Shown here: one piece after another, positions 47,761 through 58,500 of the stretch
Layout: each line of letters begins with the position of its first letter
Numbering within the stretch: the first letter of the stretch is position 1
Assembly: GCA_002245135.1 (NCBI GenBank)
Contig: NGBS01000022.1
Coordinates: 60,108 to 124,107, forward strand
Reading direction: 5' to 3'
Source of the DNA: Proteromonas lacertae
Taxonomy: Eukaryota; Sar; Bigyra; Opalinata; Proteromonadidae
DNA length: 64,000 nucleotides
Position numbers and translations under genes: made by a program
The notes under the pieces: model-generated
Databases searched by the model: none
What the model was told of the DNA's origin: nothing
The model's input: only the letters and a program-made list of their open reading frames with translations

Positions 47761-49313
47761 ATGAATAAACTAAAGATCGGGATTGATTTAGGCACTACTT
47801 TTTCATGTTGTGGAGTGTACAAGGGTGATAAAGTTGATCTAGTCACTTTTAACGATAGTAATAGAACAATTCCTTCTTATGTGTTTTTTAATCCAAAGAC
47901 TTCAGAGAGAGTAGTAGGTTCAGCAGCAAAAAATAATCCAAAAGCAATTGGTCAAGCAGTATTTGATTCAAAGAGATTTATTGGAAGAAGTTATGATGAC
48001 AGTAATATTCAAGATGATATAAAACATTGGCCATTTAAAGTAGTGAAAGGAAGTAAAAATGAGCCAGTAGTAGAGATATTACACAACAATTCAACTCAAA
48101 CTTTTACAGCCAATGAAATCTCAACTGAGATATTAAAATCTATAAAAGAAGTAGCTGATGAATTTTTAGGTCAAGAAAAACGATATAAAACCCAAGCTGT
48201 AATAACAGTTCCAGCTTATTTTAACCATCAACAACGAGTTGAAACAAAGAAAGCAGCAGAATCAGCGAATTTAGAAGTAATTCAAATAATAAACGAACCA
48301 ACAGCAGCAGCCATTGCCTATGCTTATCAAAAGATCCAATCTAAAAGTAAATGTAAAAATGAAGAAACTTTATTAATTTATGATTTTGGAGGAGGAACAT
48401 TTGATGTTTCAATAATGAAAATCAATTTCAATTTAAAAGAAGTTCATGTGTCAGCAACAGGAGGAGATAGTCATTTAGGTGGTGAAGATATCGATCAAAT
48501 ATTAGTAGATTATTTCTTAAAACAATATGGTAAAGATGTAAAAGAGAAACAACAAGCGAAATTAAAGAAATCTTGTGAAAAGAGTAAAATCTTACTAAGT
48601 GCTGAAGGAGCATCTGATGCAACAGTAGATTGTGAATGGTTAGATGATGCTGGTATTGATACTGTATTAACGAAACCTCAATTTGAGAAATTATTAAAAG
48701 ATAATAAGATATTAGATCGAACAATGGATATAATTCAGAGAGTATTGAATGATGCTGAATTAAAAGAAGATATGATTGATGATATAGTATTAGTAGGTGG
48801 TTCAAGTAGAATACCATTAGTAACTGAACAATTGAAGAATAAATTCCCCAAAACGACAATATGTAAAGACACTAATCCTGATGAAGTTGTAGCTTTAGGA
48901 GCAACAGTTGCTGCTAACTTAAATGATTTTAAGTTTAACGTATTTGATGTAGTTTGTCATACTCTTTTAACTGATGTGAATGAAAATGAATTATTTGTGA
49001 ATGATAAAGAGAAATACCACAACTCCATGTAAATATACACAGACATTTGCTAATGGTGAAGATAATCAAGATTTTGTTGATGTAACAGTGTTTGAAGGTG
49101 ATAGTAAAGATTTGGATAAAAACAGTATACCATGTCGAAAAGATGTTAGTATATTTGAATTACTATAAGTTAGAAGGTCTTCCCTTACCAAATAAAGCAA
49201 GAGAATTTAAAATTAACATAACCTATTATGTAGATGAGAATGGATTATTAACAGTGGATGGTAAAGCTCAAAAAGGAGATAAATCGTTTAGTTTAAGAAT
49301 ACCGTTAAAGTAA
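47761..49313 (+). pseudogene. HSP70-like gene, copy B, complete 5' end but two frameshifts
   Basis: Starts MNKLKIGIDLGTTFSCCGVY, so phosphate loop 1 is intact, followed by the full ATPase domain (INEPTAAAIAYAYQ, YDFGGGTFDVS, VGGSSRIP). Compared with copy A, one extra A at about 49000-49001 and another at about 49149-49150 shift the frame, so translation stops at 49032 after 424 residues. The last part resumes in the original frame and ends SFSLRIPLK. Length without the shifts would be about 520 residues, ending at the beta substrate-binding domain with no lid. There is no intron. Either a truncated ATPase-only protein, a pseudogene, or a gene with two assembly insertions. Confidence 0.82.
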
Positions 49314-50557
49314 CTTATTGAAATTTATCCTTGCATATTATTATTATTATTGTATTGTAATGAATATATTAATGAATAAAAGCTAGAAAAGTATTCAAGA
49401 TTGCTGTTGAAAAACAAACTTTACATTTAAACAAACAAAACAACATGTAATAACTACAGTATATTTATTTTGAATAGTGATGCAACAATACATTTAAACA
49501 AAAAGGTTGTAAATGTCAGTTATACATGTGTAACTGACAAAAACACATTTTTAAATATTCAATTTATGAATTCCTTAATTTGTATCACTCGTATGACTTT
49601 AATTCTTTTATAAAATAGTTATTTTATTGGTCACTTTTAATAGTGCAGCCAATGCAGCTGAGTTAAACTGTATTTTGAATTCTTTAATGTTAAATAGATG
49701 GTGAATTAATTGAGAAAGCACTTGCTCACCTCAATCAAACCAACAGTCATTTAAATTTGAGAAATGGTGTTAAAGTATTTGATAATTGCCCAATTCCTCA
49801 AAGTAAAGGTGTAATAGCTCAAGTAGACTTAGTAGTAGATCAAATAACAATTTACACGGGTGTTTATCTTACTGATAATGCTTTTGGTTTTGTCACTTCA
49901 ATAAAATCAGAATATGACAAATTAAAGATGGCAGCTAAGGTGAAATTAGTATTTAAAGTAGGGAGAGAAGATAAGAACACTTTCACTTATTATAGTCTAG
50001 GAGGTATTGATACTTCACAAACTGGTTTAGAATTATCAGCTAATGATTTCGATGCATTAAAAGAATTAGGATGTGAAGTAAGTGGATTTGTAACAATCGA
50101 TCAACTATATGAAAAATGTACATCTGATGCAGCAAAAGATAAAATTGATAAAATTAAAGAGTCAATATCAAATTCCTTCCATTTAGGTGTAGTTGCTTAT
50201 ATGAAATGTCCACAAAGTGAAAGAATATTAGAATCTGAAGGTGAAGCATATTTTGGAAAGACAGTTTTACCAACTCCAAGTGATATGACAGTGAGTGTAG
50301 GAGATAATAATGATATATTAACAAAGATGAGAAAAGATAATGTAAGTGGTATGTATATACCATCAATCATAGCTATAGTGATGATTGGACTATTAATGCT
50401 ATAATATTCCTCAATCATATTATTAAAAAATTAGAATGTTGTGATTTATGTATTTTATTGGGATAATACATACAAGAAGAAAAAAAGAGAGAGTTAAATT
50501 CACATAATTAAACACTCATCTTTCTCTTTCGGCTTAGCTCTGTTGGCATTTAATGGT
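47830..50557 (+). repeat. inverted segmental duplication, copy B (source copy)
   Basis: Reverse-complement partner of 22004-24749, with about 21.3 kb of spacer between their facing ends at 26.5 kb. Both flanking genes are whole at this end (HSP70 5' end and the armadillo-like gene), so this is the original location. Differences seen: two 1-bp insertions in HSP70, one residue in the secreted protein, one residue in the armadillo end, and a roughly 20-bp indel in the spacer. Confidence 0.92.
49566..50404 (+). CDS. secreted or membrane-anchored protein, copy B
   Basis: Same structure as the copy at 22157-22995: a three-exon gene with two 28-nt introns, a signal peptide (MNSLICITLILLVTFNSAAN), a mature domain of about 220 residues with scattered Cys, and a hydrophobic C-terminus. 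It has Gln where copy A has Lys in CPxSER. It lies about 250 bp downstream of HSP70 in the same direction, and its own 5' flank is duplicated with it, so both copies could be expressed. Confidence 0.75.
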
Positions 50558-52502
50558 GGTAAATTAACAGAAGTAGCTTTCTTAATATTAGGATCAAGTG
50601 ATTCCAAATAACCAAGTGCAATTGCAGAAACATGTTGAATTGATTTATTATTTGGAAATAGTGAAACATTTCCATTAATAATCAAATCAATTCGTTTAGC
50701 ATATAATTCATTCAATATATCAGGGAATGTACAAATATTAGCAACTACTTCTAAACCATATTGTTGGATCCTTTCATCATTTGGATATTGTTTTAATACC
50801 ATTAGTAATAAGTCGATGTTATCAGCTATTACACCACTACTTGTATCTCTTAAACTAATACAACTCAATAGGCCCATATCTAATTCCATTAATTTTTTAT
50901 CAGTTATATATAATTTGATGATATGAATTACATAATCACATCCTCTGTTGTTGATTATTTCACTAATTGATGTTGGATCTATACAATTAATAATATATAT
51001 ATATATATACTCTTTTCTATATAAGTCCATAATAACATCGATCCCCAATATACAATCTGATAATTCTTAATATTCTTCGATAATACATTAATAATCAGAT
51101 ATAAAAATCCATTTAACTCCACTTGAGCATCATGATAGAAATAATAATAGAAATACACAAAGGTTCTTAATGAATTGATGATTAGTTGGGGATTGTTGGA
51201 TTTTAAACATTTTGTGATTATTTGCTGACCTCCTAGTAAGAATATTGACCGTGTATCATCCACTATATAATAAAAACAAAATAATAATTAATATATATAA
51301 TAATTATACTTCCTCCATTACATAAATTCTTTATTATGATCAATCCTTGAGTTAATATATATTCATTATTTGTATTATATATTATCATCATAATCAGTGG
51401 TAAAATATTCAAGCTAAAAAAACGAGATAAAAATAATTCATTTTCTGTTAATTCACTTAGTAGTTTAAATAATCCACTATACCTTTCTATATCCATCAGT
51501 GGCTTAAATAATGATGAAATTTTGTAAATAAAATCAGATACAACTATTTCATTAATATGATTCTTCACTGTATTGGTAGCTAAGAGTAAATCGATGAAAA
51601 AAGTTGAAACAGATTGATTTTTACATTCTAATAGTTGGGTTAATATTGATTCAAAAAGTGATGAAAATTCTTGACTTACATCTTCTATTTATGCAAATAT
51701 ATATAAATAGATATATACTTCTTTTAGCAAATTTGATTAACAATGGCATAATAACCGTAAATATATCTTTTTGCTTTTTATAATAACAATTCTCATTAGA
51801 ATGTTGAAGAATATCTTTAATGAATTGAGATGGAAATATTTTCATATTTCCTTGTCTCGATATCAATCGATTGATTAGTTTATACATTGGCAATAAGAAT
51901 GTGTAATTATCCCATATATTATCCATAAATCTCTCATACATTTCGAATGATTTAATTGTTGGTATATAGTTAGGCGGCTTGACTAGATATAATAATATAG
52001 ATAATAAATCTGATATTGATATATTCTCAGACAGTAAATAACTCTCAAAATAGTGGTAATGATATTCATTGCTCAATATAATATCAGGTTCATCATTATT
52101 CTCCAATATGTTTAAATAAATGTCAATTTGCATTTCTGTAATATCCGGAGTAGGTTGTTCCGGTGCTGACTGTATGTAATGAAGTAATTGGTCTGTATTT
52201 GTCAAATGTCTATGTAGCTCAGCTATATATTGTTTATTATATATTATCATTTTAAAATTATACGATTCATTGTAAGTTTTCTAAAGATTTTTGAAACAGC
52301 TACATAATTTTCACTAGCTAACGGCATTAAATGATTAAATAAGTTATCAAATCCAACATTTTCTAACCATTTTATAGAACTGGAATCTATAACACATTAA
52401 TATTTAAAACATACCTTTAAAGTTAAAATTAGTCATATATTTAATAAATAGATCTCCATCTAAACATAACTTGTCAAAATCCACTTCTTCATTACTACTC
52501 AT
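50500..52502 (-). CDS. armadillo/HEAT-like protein with C-terminal CaaX box
   Basis: Five introns (28, 41, 34, 47 and 32 nt; the last at 50979-51010) leave 606 codons, starting MSSNEEVDFDKLCLDGDLFI. The protein is nearly all helical and leucine-rich, with repeat-like pairs (QQYGLEVVANICTFPDILNE, SIQHVSAIALGYLESLDPN, LLLATNTVKNHINEIVV), suggesting an armadillo or HEAT solenoid. It ends KPKEKDECLIM: a basic patch, then CLIM, which fits the CaaX rule (X = Met favours farnesyl transfer). Membrane attachment by a prenyl group is therefore likely. I do not recognise the exact family. Its last 18 codons are duplicated at 22005-22061. Confidence 0.75.
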
Positions 52503-52576
52503 TCGAGATAAAAACAATAAACAATATTTTTCTAATTTGGTTTGCGAAAAGTTTCATTCACCATAGAAATTAAAAC

Positions 52577-53389
52577 ATGCAAATACAGAACAATTACCCT
52601 GTTTTACATATATGTGATATTTGTATCTCAGTACATATTTTGTTAATATTTTATTAGAACTGGAAAAATAAATTGAAACAAGATATTCTGCAAGTTTTTA
52701 GAAGTCATAGAATACTACCAGATTTGAATGATGACTTTACTGTAAAATACAACATTAGATGTTCTGAAATAAAAGCATGGTTGGGCAAAAGAATTCCTGA
52801 TTTATCAGACGATGCTTTGTTAAGCGCACTGCAATGGTTAGAATATAAAGGAATGAAAAGTGAAATAATGACATTTCAAACCTATTTACAAGAAAGTATA
52901 CACATTTTTTATAGATTTTTTGATTTTATAGAAGAGAATGAAATGCTAGAAAGATTATTCCCAGATTCAGTTAGAACAGGATTATGTCAAATCACAATCA
53001 ACGTATCTGAACCACATTTCTCCTATCACGACACATTTACATGGAATGTTTTTCATCCAGATTCTACTCCAGAAGAATTTATAAAATTACTATGTGAAGA
53101 AATAAATATACCTAAAGAATATGAAAATTTACTGTTACTAGAAATGAATCATGAAATAACACAATTTCAGAATATAATAAAGAATAAAAGAATATCACAA
53201 AATCAAATCAATCAACCTTATAGCAATTCATTTGATTTAGTTAAACAACACTTTGCTGTTACTGATAATTATAATTCTTTGAATAAAACATTTTGTGAAT
53301 TAGAAGATAATTATAAATTGTATTTATTTAATACTGCTGAAGCTAAAATATTAGATAATTTGAAAAGATCACCACTTTCTGAATTATAA
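52577..53389 (+). CDS. SNF5/SMARCB1-like chromatin-remodelling subunit
   Basis: A first exon MQIQNNYPVLHICDICIS is joined by a 27-nt intron (52631-52657) to a second exon, giving 261 codons. The diagnostic part is ITINVSEPHFSYHDTFTWNV followed by STPEEFIKLLCEEINIPKEY: the SNF5 repeat with its DTFTWN and TPEEFA-type core. A second SNF5 repeat is not obvious, and the protein is shorter than typical SMARCB1 (about 385 residues). Members scaffold SWI/SNF or RSC complexes. The alternative donor at 52623 fails because it creates a TAA at the junction. Confidence 0.78.
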
Positions 53390-53482
53390 TAATTAATATT
53401 GTTTGTTGTTTAAAACAAAAAATTAATATAAAAATAAAATAATATTCAAAAAAAACAATATTAATAAAGGATAAAATAAGAT

Positions 53483-54550
53483 TTATTCTTTATTCATCCT
53501 TCTTTGCTTAAATTTTGATATTCTTTTTGGTTGTTCTTCTTCCTCTTCTACAATTTTATTTCTTTTAACAGAAATATCATTTTTATCATCTTCATACAAT
53601 GGATGTTCTATTACTTTACCATTAAACGCACTATCAGAATCATCAATTAAATGAGGAGCTGGTGGTGGTGGTAAGGTTAATTCTTTTGCAGGTTCTTCAC
53701 ACACTTTCTTGTGTTTCTTCCAATCTGCTTTTTGACATTCTTTTGAACAGTAGTAAGTACATTTACATTTTACACATTTAAACTGAGGATCAGGATTATT
53801 ACAAAAATTACATCTTCTATTGTTACTTTTTTTTCTTTTCATTATTTCTTCTTGCTTTTGTTTTTCAATTTCTTCTTCTTGTTTTACTATTTCGTGTAAT
53901 TTTCTTATTAGTTCATCATCATTACTTCCATTATTGACATTTCCTTCTTCTTCTTCTTCTGTATATACATCTGTTGGTGGTAATATTCCATTTTTTATTG
54001 CTTCCTCGTGATACTGATCCATTAATCTACTTTGTTTTATATATTTATCTTCTTTTGAATTTTCTTCTTCCTTTTCTAGTTTTTTCTTTTCTATATATGG
54101 TTCATGTATATCGATTGTGCCATCTTTATTGAATGTAATATTTGGATTTTCTTTTAACATCTTCAATTTCTGTGTCTGCCCTTTCAATTCACATTTTACA
54201 AGTTTTTTATGTCTTTTCAAAAAATCAACTGTCTATATAATTTGTATACTCCATATGTATAAATACTTCATAGGACGTTTTCCAAACAAAATAATCTAGA
54301 CCAATTTTACAGAGAAATTCATTTGTGTGTTTTACTTTTCCATACATAAAAGCATGATTACCAATTGGTATCTATATTTTTTATATTATGAAATAACTTA
54401 CATAGATTTTCTGTGTCATTTTCTTTGGGAATTCTTTAATAGTTGCTTCTAGATTTTCATATTTTTTGATATATGCGTCCAATTCTTTAATTCTACTTTT
54501 AATTTGTTCCTTTGTCTATTTATTAAGTATATAACGAGAAATACCTCCAT
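53483..54550 (-). CDS. URI-like prefoldin protein with an inserted MYND zinc finger
   Basis: Three introns (29, 30 and 34 nt) give exactly 324 codons. The N-terminus is an alpha-type prefoldin: coiled coil (KEQIKSRIKELDAYIKKYEN), then IPIGNHAFMYGKVKHTNEFL, LDYFVWKTSYETVDFLKRH and a second helix. After an acidic stretch comes a MYND finger (CNFCNNPDPQFKCVKCK, then YYCSKECQKADWKKHKKVC). The C-terminus has NGKVIEH and ends RISKFKQRRMNKE, resembling the conserved end of URI/Bud27. URI acts in RNA polymerase assembly and TOR signalling. The MYND finger is not part of the usual URI plan. The start is 45 bp from the divergent SANT gene. Confidence 0.78.
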
Positions 54551-54595
54551 AAAAAAGTTGATTGAAAAAGTTTGGCTTGATTGTTTTTATAAAAA

Positions 54596-55515
54596 ATGAG
54601 CGCCAAAAGTGAAGGAAGCGTTAATGTGGTGTTGACTAATATGAGTGGTTCATTATACAACTGCTCTTTATCGGCTGGTATGATTTATATCACGATATGA
54701 ATAGGATGGACAAGACCAGAAACTAGAAATCTGAGATTGGGTATTATGAAATATGGAATTGGCAATTGGCAGTCATTTGATAACTGTTTATTAACAGATA
54801 AAACCCATTCTCAAATAGTGTGTGAAACTCAAAGAATGTTAGGCCAGCAATCCATGAAAAGTATAAATATTATATCAAGTTAATCACTTAAATAGCTTTT
54901 TATAAATTGCATGTTGATCCCTACAGAGTTGGTAAAGATAATGCTACAAAAACAGATGTATGTAGAAAGAGTGGCCTTATTACCAACAATGGTCCTACCT
55001 TAACACCAAATCAAGTAGGAAAATTACGTCAATTAAACACAGATAGATATGGAGTGCCAAATTCTGATATTAGTGAGATATACATCCCACCATTAAATAA
55101 AAGTGAATCAGCACCAGTACATTTACCATTAAGAACACAAAAACTAGTCAAATTACAAGAATACAAAGCTGAATTAAAGAAATGTCTAGAAAATTTAAGA
55201 AAAATCCAAGAATTAAAAGCTCAAGGCAAGGCAGATAAAGATATTCATGTAGGAGATGATGATTTACCTAAAAAGAGAAAAAGAGATAAGAAAGGAAAGA
55301 ATTTCTATACAAGAGAAGGCTGTTATTATGGAAATTCTAAATACGAAGATGTAGAAAACAGTGTAGCAGCTAGAAGAGAGAAGAGATCTTGTACTCAACA
55401 TGTGATTAGTATATTTGATTATGAAGAGTTTAATGATTTTGATGAGATTATTGATGATAAAAGAGATGATGATTATGATTTTAATAATAGTGATTCTGAT
55501 GGAGATTATGTGTAA
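54596..55515 (+). CDS. SANT/Myb-like domain protein
   Basis: Two introns (54678-54704, 27 nt; 54861-54895, 35 nt) join exons from MSAKSEGSVNVVLTNMSGSL. The domain reads GWTRPETRNLRLGIMKYGIG, NWQSFDNCLLTDKTHSQIV, ETQRMLGQQSM, then LHVDPYRVG. This is a single Myb/SANT-type repeat with a conserved LGQQS continuation. A coiled coil, a basic patch (KKRKRDKKGK) and a very acidic C-terminus follow. Probably nuclear and DNA- or chromatin-binding. The exact family is not known to me. Confidence 0.72.
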
Positions 55516-55647
55516 GTAATAATAGTTTTATCTTTTATTACATTGTTTGTTGATATTAATGGGAATATATGTAGGTATAAAGAAATTTTAATATTTTTAT
55601 TTCATTGAGTATAGTTTATATTATCAAAAATGTTTCAAATTTGTATT

Positions 55648-55719
55648 GGGGACTTGGTGTAGGGGTATCACGTGTCCTTCGCAAGGACAAGGTCACGGGT
55701 TCGAATCCCGTAATCTCCA
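55648..55719 (+). tRNA. tRNA-Ala (anticodon CGC)
   Basis: A 72-nt cloverleaf: acceptor GGGGACT/AATCTCC with a G3-U70 wobble, the alanine identity pair, and one C-A mismatch. The D arm is GTGT..TCAC, the anticodon stem TGTCC/GGACA with loop TTCGCAA (anticodon CGC), the T arm ACGGG/CCCGT with GGTTCGAATCC, and the discriminator A. A run of seven T follows. No intron. Confidence 0.85.
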
Positions 55720-55820
55720 TTTTTTTCATTAACATAAATAAATGAGGTTTACAAATATTCTATTCACTTTAGCCAATACACACATAAAATAATAAGAATT
55801 ATTTCATTTAAATCAATATT

Positions 55821-56996
55821 TTAATAACAATTATTGTAAATTACTTCCATTTCATCACCACCAATATCTCCATGTTCACCCAATTTCGTTCCTTCTTTTC
55901 GGAATCGATCACAAACTTCTTTTATCCAACTTTTATCTTGACTACATTTACATTCACTTATTCGAGTTGGAACTTTCATTATATCATGATAGAAATGTTC
56001 TATTGCTTTGATTGTCTCTCTCGCTGCACATAATTTATCACTATTCTTTATTCCAAATACAGCTTCACCTAACATTGCTAACTTTTCTTTCTTTTGTTCA
56101 ATCTTATATTCAAATAATCGAGGTTGAACAATTGCCAATGTTACACCATGATCTAATCCTAAATTCGCTGTTATTTCATGACCAATATAATGTGTTGACC
56201 AATCAACTGGCACACCTAATGGTAATAAACCATATAACGCTTGATTCGCTGCCCATTCTACATTCGCACGAGCTGTATAGTTTTCTCTTTCTTTCATTAC
56301 TATTTCACCATTCTTTATTAAAGCTTTCATTAATCCTTCACAATATCGATCTTGACAATCAGCATCACATGGCCATGTCACATATTGTTCACAAACATGA
56401 ACAAAGGCATCTACTACACCATTCGCTGTTTGATTATCAGGTAAAGTATAAGATAAAACAGGATCTAATACACTCACTACTGGCAATAATTCATGATGTT
56501 GAAGGGCTACTTTTCGATGTAGTTTTCGTCTAGATATTACACCTCCTTCATCACTTTCACTTCCAGTGGCTGGTAAAGTCAACACTACAGAGATTGGAAC
56601 TGCTTTACTAATTGGAGCATGCTTCAATAATAAATCTTCCCAAGGATCACCTTCGAAATAAGAAGCTGCAGCGATAAATTTACAACCATCAGCTACAGAA
56701 CCACCACCTACAGCTAATAAAAAGCATTTATCTACACCAATTTCTTTTATTCTATTTACACATTTCATTAAAGTGTCAAAGTCTGGATTTGCTTCGATTC
56801 CACCAAAATCTTCCACTGTTCTCTTTCCTAACGCTTTTTTAACTGCATCATATGTTCCAAATTTTTTTATACTACCTCCACCATAACATAAGATAAAATG
56901 TTTATCTTCTGGTAAGTATTGAGGTAATTCTTTTATGGTGTCTTTACCAAACAGGATTCTAGTTGTATTTTGGAAGTTGAAGTTACCGATTGGCAT
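55821..56996 (-). CDS. iron-containing alcohol dehydrogenase (YqhD/BdhA type), array copy 1
   Basis: 391 residues with no intron. The nucleotide-binding GGGSVADGCKFIAA is at about 97-110, with an N-terminal GGGS at 39-42. Metal ligands are all present: D196 and H200 (VVDAFVH), H269 and H283 (STHYIGHE, LDHG), with the spacing of E. coli YqhD. It reduces aldehydes to alcohols with NAD(P)H, typically as an electron sink in low oxygen. No targeting sequence, so probably cytosolic. Absence of introns in an intron-rich neighbourhood and strong likeness to bacterial butanol dehydrogenases suggest transfer from bacteria. The 3' flank of this copy is unique and leads to tRNA-Ala. Confidence 0.95.
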   Translation of the reverse strand: MPIGNFNFQNTTRILFGKDTIKELPQYLPEDKHFILCYGGGSIKKFGTYDAVKKALGKRTVEDFGGIEANPDFDTLMKCVNRIKEIGVDKCFLLAVGGGSVADGCKFIAAASYFEGDPWEDLLLKHAPISKAVPISVVLTLPATGSESDEGGVISRRKLHRKVALQHHELLPVVSVLDPVLSYTLPDNQTANGVVDAFVHVCEQYVTWPCDADCQDRYCEGLMKALIKNGEIVMKERENYTARANVEWAANQALYGLLPLGVPVDWSTHYIGHEITANLGLDHGVTLAIVQPRLFEYKIEQKKEKLAMLGEAVFGIKNSDKLCAARETIKAIEHFYHDIMKVPTRISECKCSQDKSWIKEVCDRFRKEGTKLGEHGDIGGDEMEVIYNNCY

Positions 56997-57324
56997 TTGG
57001 TTACTGATTAAAGACTAAAGAAAAATGAAAAGATTTTTAAAATGAAGTGTTTTTTGTAAAGTAATGTGTTTTTCAAGATTGTTTAAATGGTATATTTGTA
57101 ACGAAATGGATAATTTAATGTTATTAATAAGATTTAAAAATGAAAAATATTAATGAATATAAAACATAAGTTCAAAAGTCATCAAATTTAAAGAATTTAT
57201 AAAATTATTTAAACAATAATATGAAATTATTCTTAAAAAAGTAGATTTTACTCTTCTTATTTTATTTTATTTTATACATTAACAATAAAAATTAAGCAAC
57301 ATATAATTCAGTTAATTCAATATT
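56997..57324. other. 328-bp array spacer (repeated four more times)
   Basis: AT-rich spacer between ADH copies, repeated at 58501-58828, 60005-60332, 61509-61836 and 63013-63340. On the coding strand the 5' leader has a pyrimidine-rich run (TCATTTTTCTTTAGTC) about 20 nt before the ATG. No other gene inside. It must carry promoter and polyadenylation signals for each unit. Confidence 0.6.
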
Positions 57325-58500
57325 TTAATAACAATTATTGTAAATTACTTCCATTTCATCACCACCAATATCTCCATGTTCACCCAATTTCGTTCCTTCT
57401 TTTCGGAATCGATCACAAACTTCTTTTATCCAACTTTTATCTTGACTACATTTACATTCACTTATTCGAGTTGGAACTTTCATTATATCATGATAGAAAT
57501 GTTCTATTGCTTTGATTGTCTCTCTCGCTGCACATAATTTATCACTATTCTTTATTCCAAATACAGCTTCACCTAACATTGCTAACTTTTCTTTCTTTTG
57601 TTCAATCTTATATTCAAATAATCGAGGTTGAACAATTGCCAATGTTACACCATGATCTAATCCTAAATTCGCTGTTATTTCATGACCAATATAATGTGTT
57701 GACCAATCAACTGGCACACCTAATGGTAATAAACCATATAACGCTTGATTCGCTGCCCATTCTACATTCGCACGAGCTGTATAGTTTTCTCTTTCTTTCA
57801 TTACTATTTCACCATTCTTTATTAAAGCTTTCATTAATCCTTCACAATATCGATCTTGACAATCAGCATCACATGGCCATGTCACATATTGTTCACAAAC
57901 ATGAACAAAGGCATCTACTACACCATTCGCTGTTTGATTATCAGGTAAAGTATAAGATAAAACAGGATCTAATACACTCACTACTGGCAATAATTCATGA
58001 TGTTGAAGGGCTACTTTTCGATGTAGTTTTCGTCTAGATATTACACCTCCTTCATCACTTTCACTTCCAGTGGCTGGTAAAGTCAACACTACAGAGATTG
58101 GAACTGCTTTACTAATTGGAGCATGCTTCAATAATAAATCTTCCCAAGGATCACCTTCGAAATAAGAAGCTGCAGCGATAAATTTACAACCATCAGCTAC
58201 AGAACCACCACCTACAGCTAATAAAAAGCATTTATCTACACCAATTTCTTTTATTCTATTTACACATTTCATTAAAGTGTCAAAGTCTGGATTTGCTTCG
58301 ATTCCACCAAAATCTTCCACTGTTCTCTTTCCTAACGCTTTTTTAACTGCATCATATGTTCCAAATTTTTTTATACTACCTCCACCATAACATAAGATAA
58401 AATGTTTATCTTCTGGTAAGTATTGAGGTAATTCTTTTATGGTGTCTTTACCAAACAGGATTCTAGTTGTATTTTGGAAGTTGAAGTTACCGATTGGCAT
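57325..58500 (-). CDS. iron-containing alcohol dehydrogenase, array copy 2
   Basis: Translation identical to copy 1 over all 391 residues, including metal ligands D196, H200, H269 and H283. It is separated from copy 1 by a 328-bp AT-rich spacer that must hold its neighbour's promoter and its own 3' end. Confidence 0.95.
   Translation of the reverse strand: MPIGNFNFQNTTRILFGKDTIKELPQYLPEDKHFILCYGGGSIKKFGTYDAVKKALGKRTVEDFGGIEANPDFDTLMKCVNRIKEIGVDKCFLLAVGGGSVADGCKFIAAASYFEGDPWEDLLLKHAPISKAVPISVVLTLPATGSESDEGGVISRRKLHRKVALQHHELLPVVSVLDPVLSYTLPDNQTANGVVDAFVHVCEQYVTWPCDADCQDRYCEGLMKALIKNGEIVMKERENYTARANVEWAANQALYGLLPLGVPVDWSTHYIGHEITANLGLDHGVTLAIVQPRLFEYKIEQKKEKLAMLGEAVFGIKNSDKLCAARETIKAIEHFYHDIMKVPTRISECKCSQDKSWIKEVCDRFRKEGTKLGEHGDIGGDEMEVIYNNCY

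Noticed and set aside
53483-54300. Frameshift in the URI-like gene
   Set aside because: On careful reading (TGGAAAACG) the exon ends in the right phase for the 34-nt intron, and the gene sums to exactly 325 codons including the stop.
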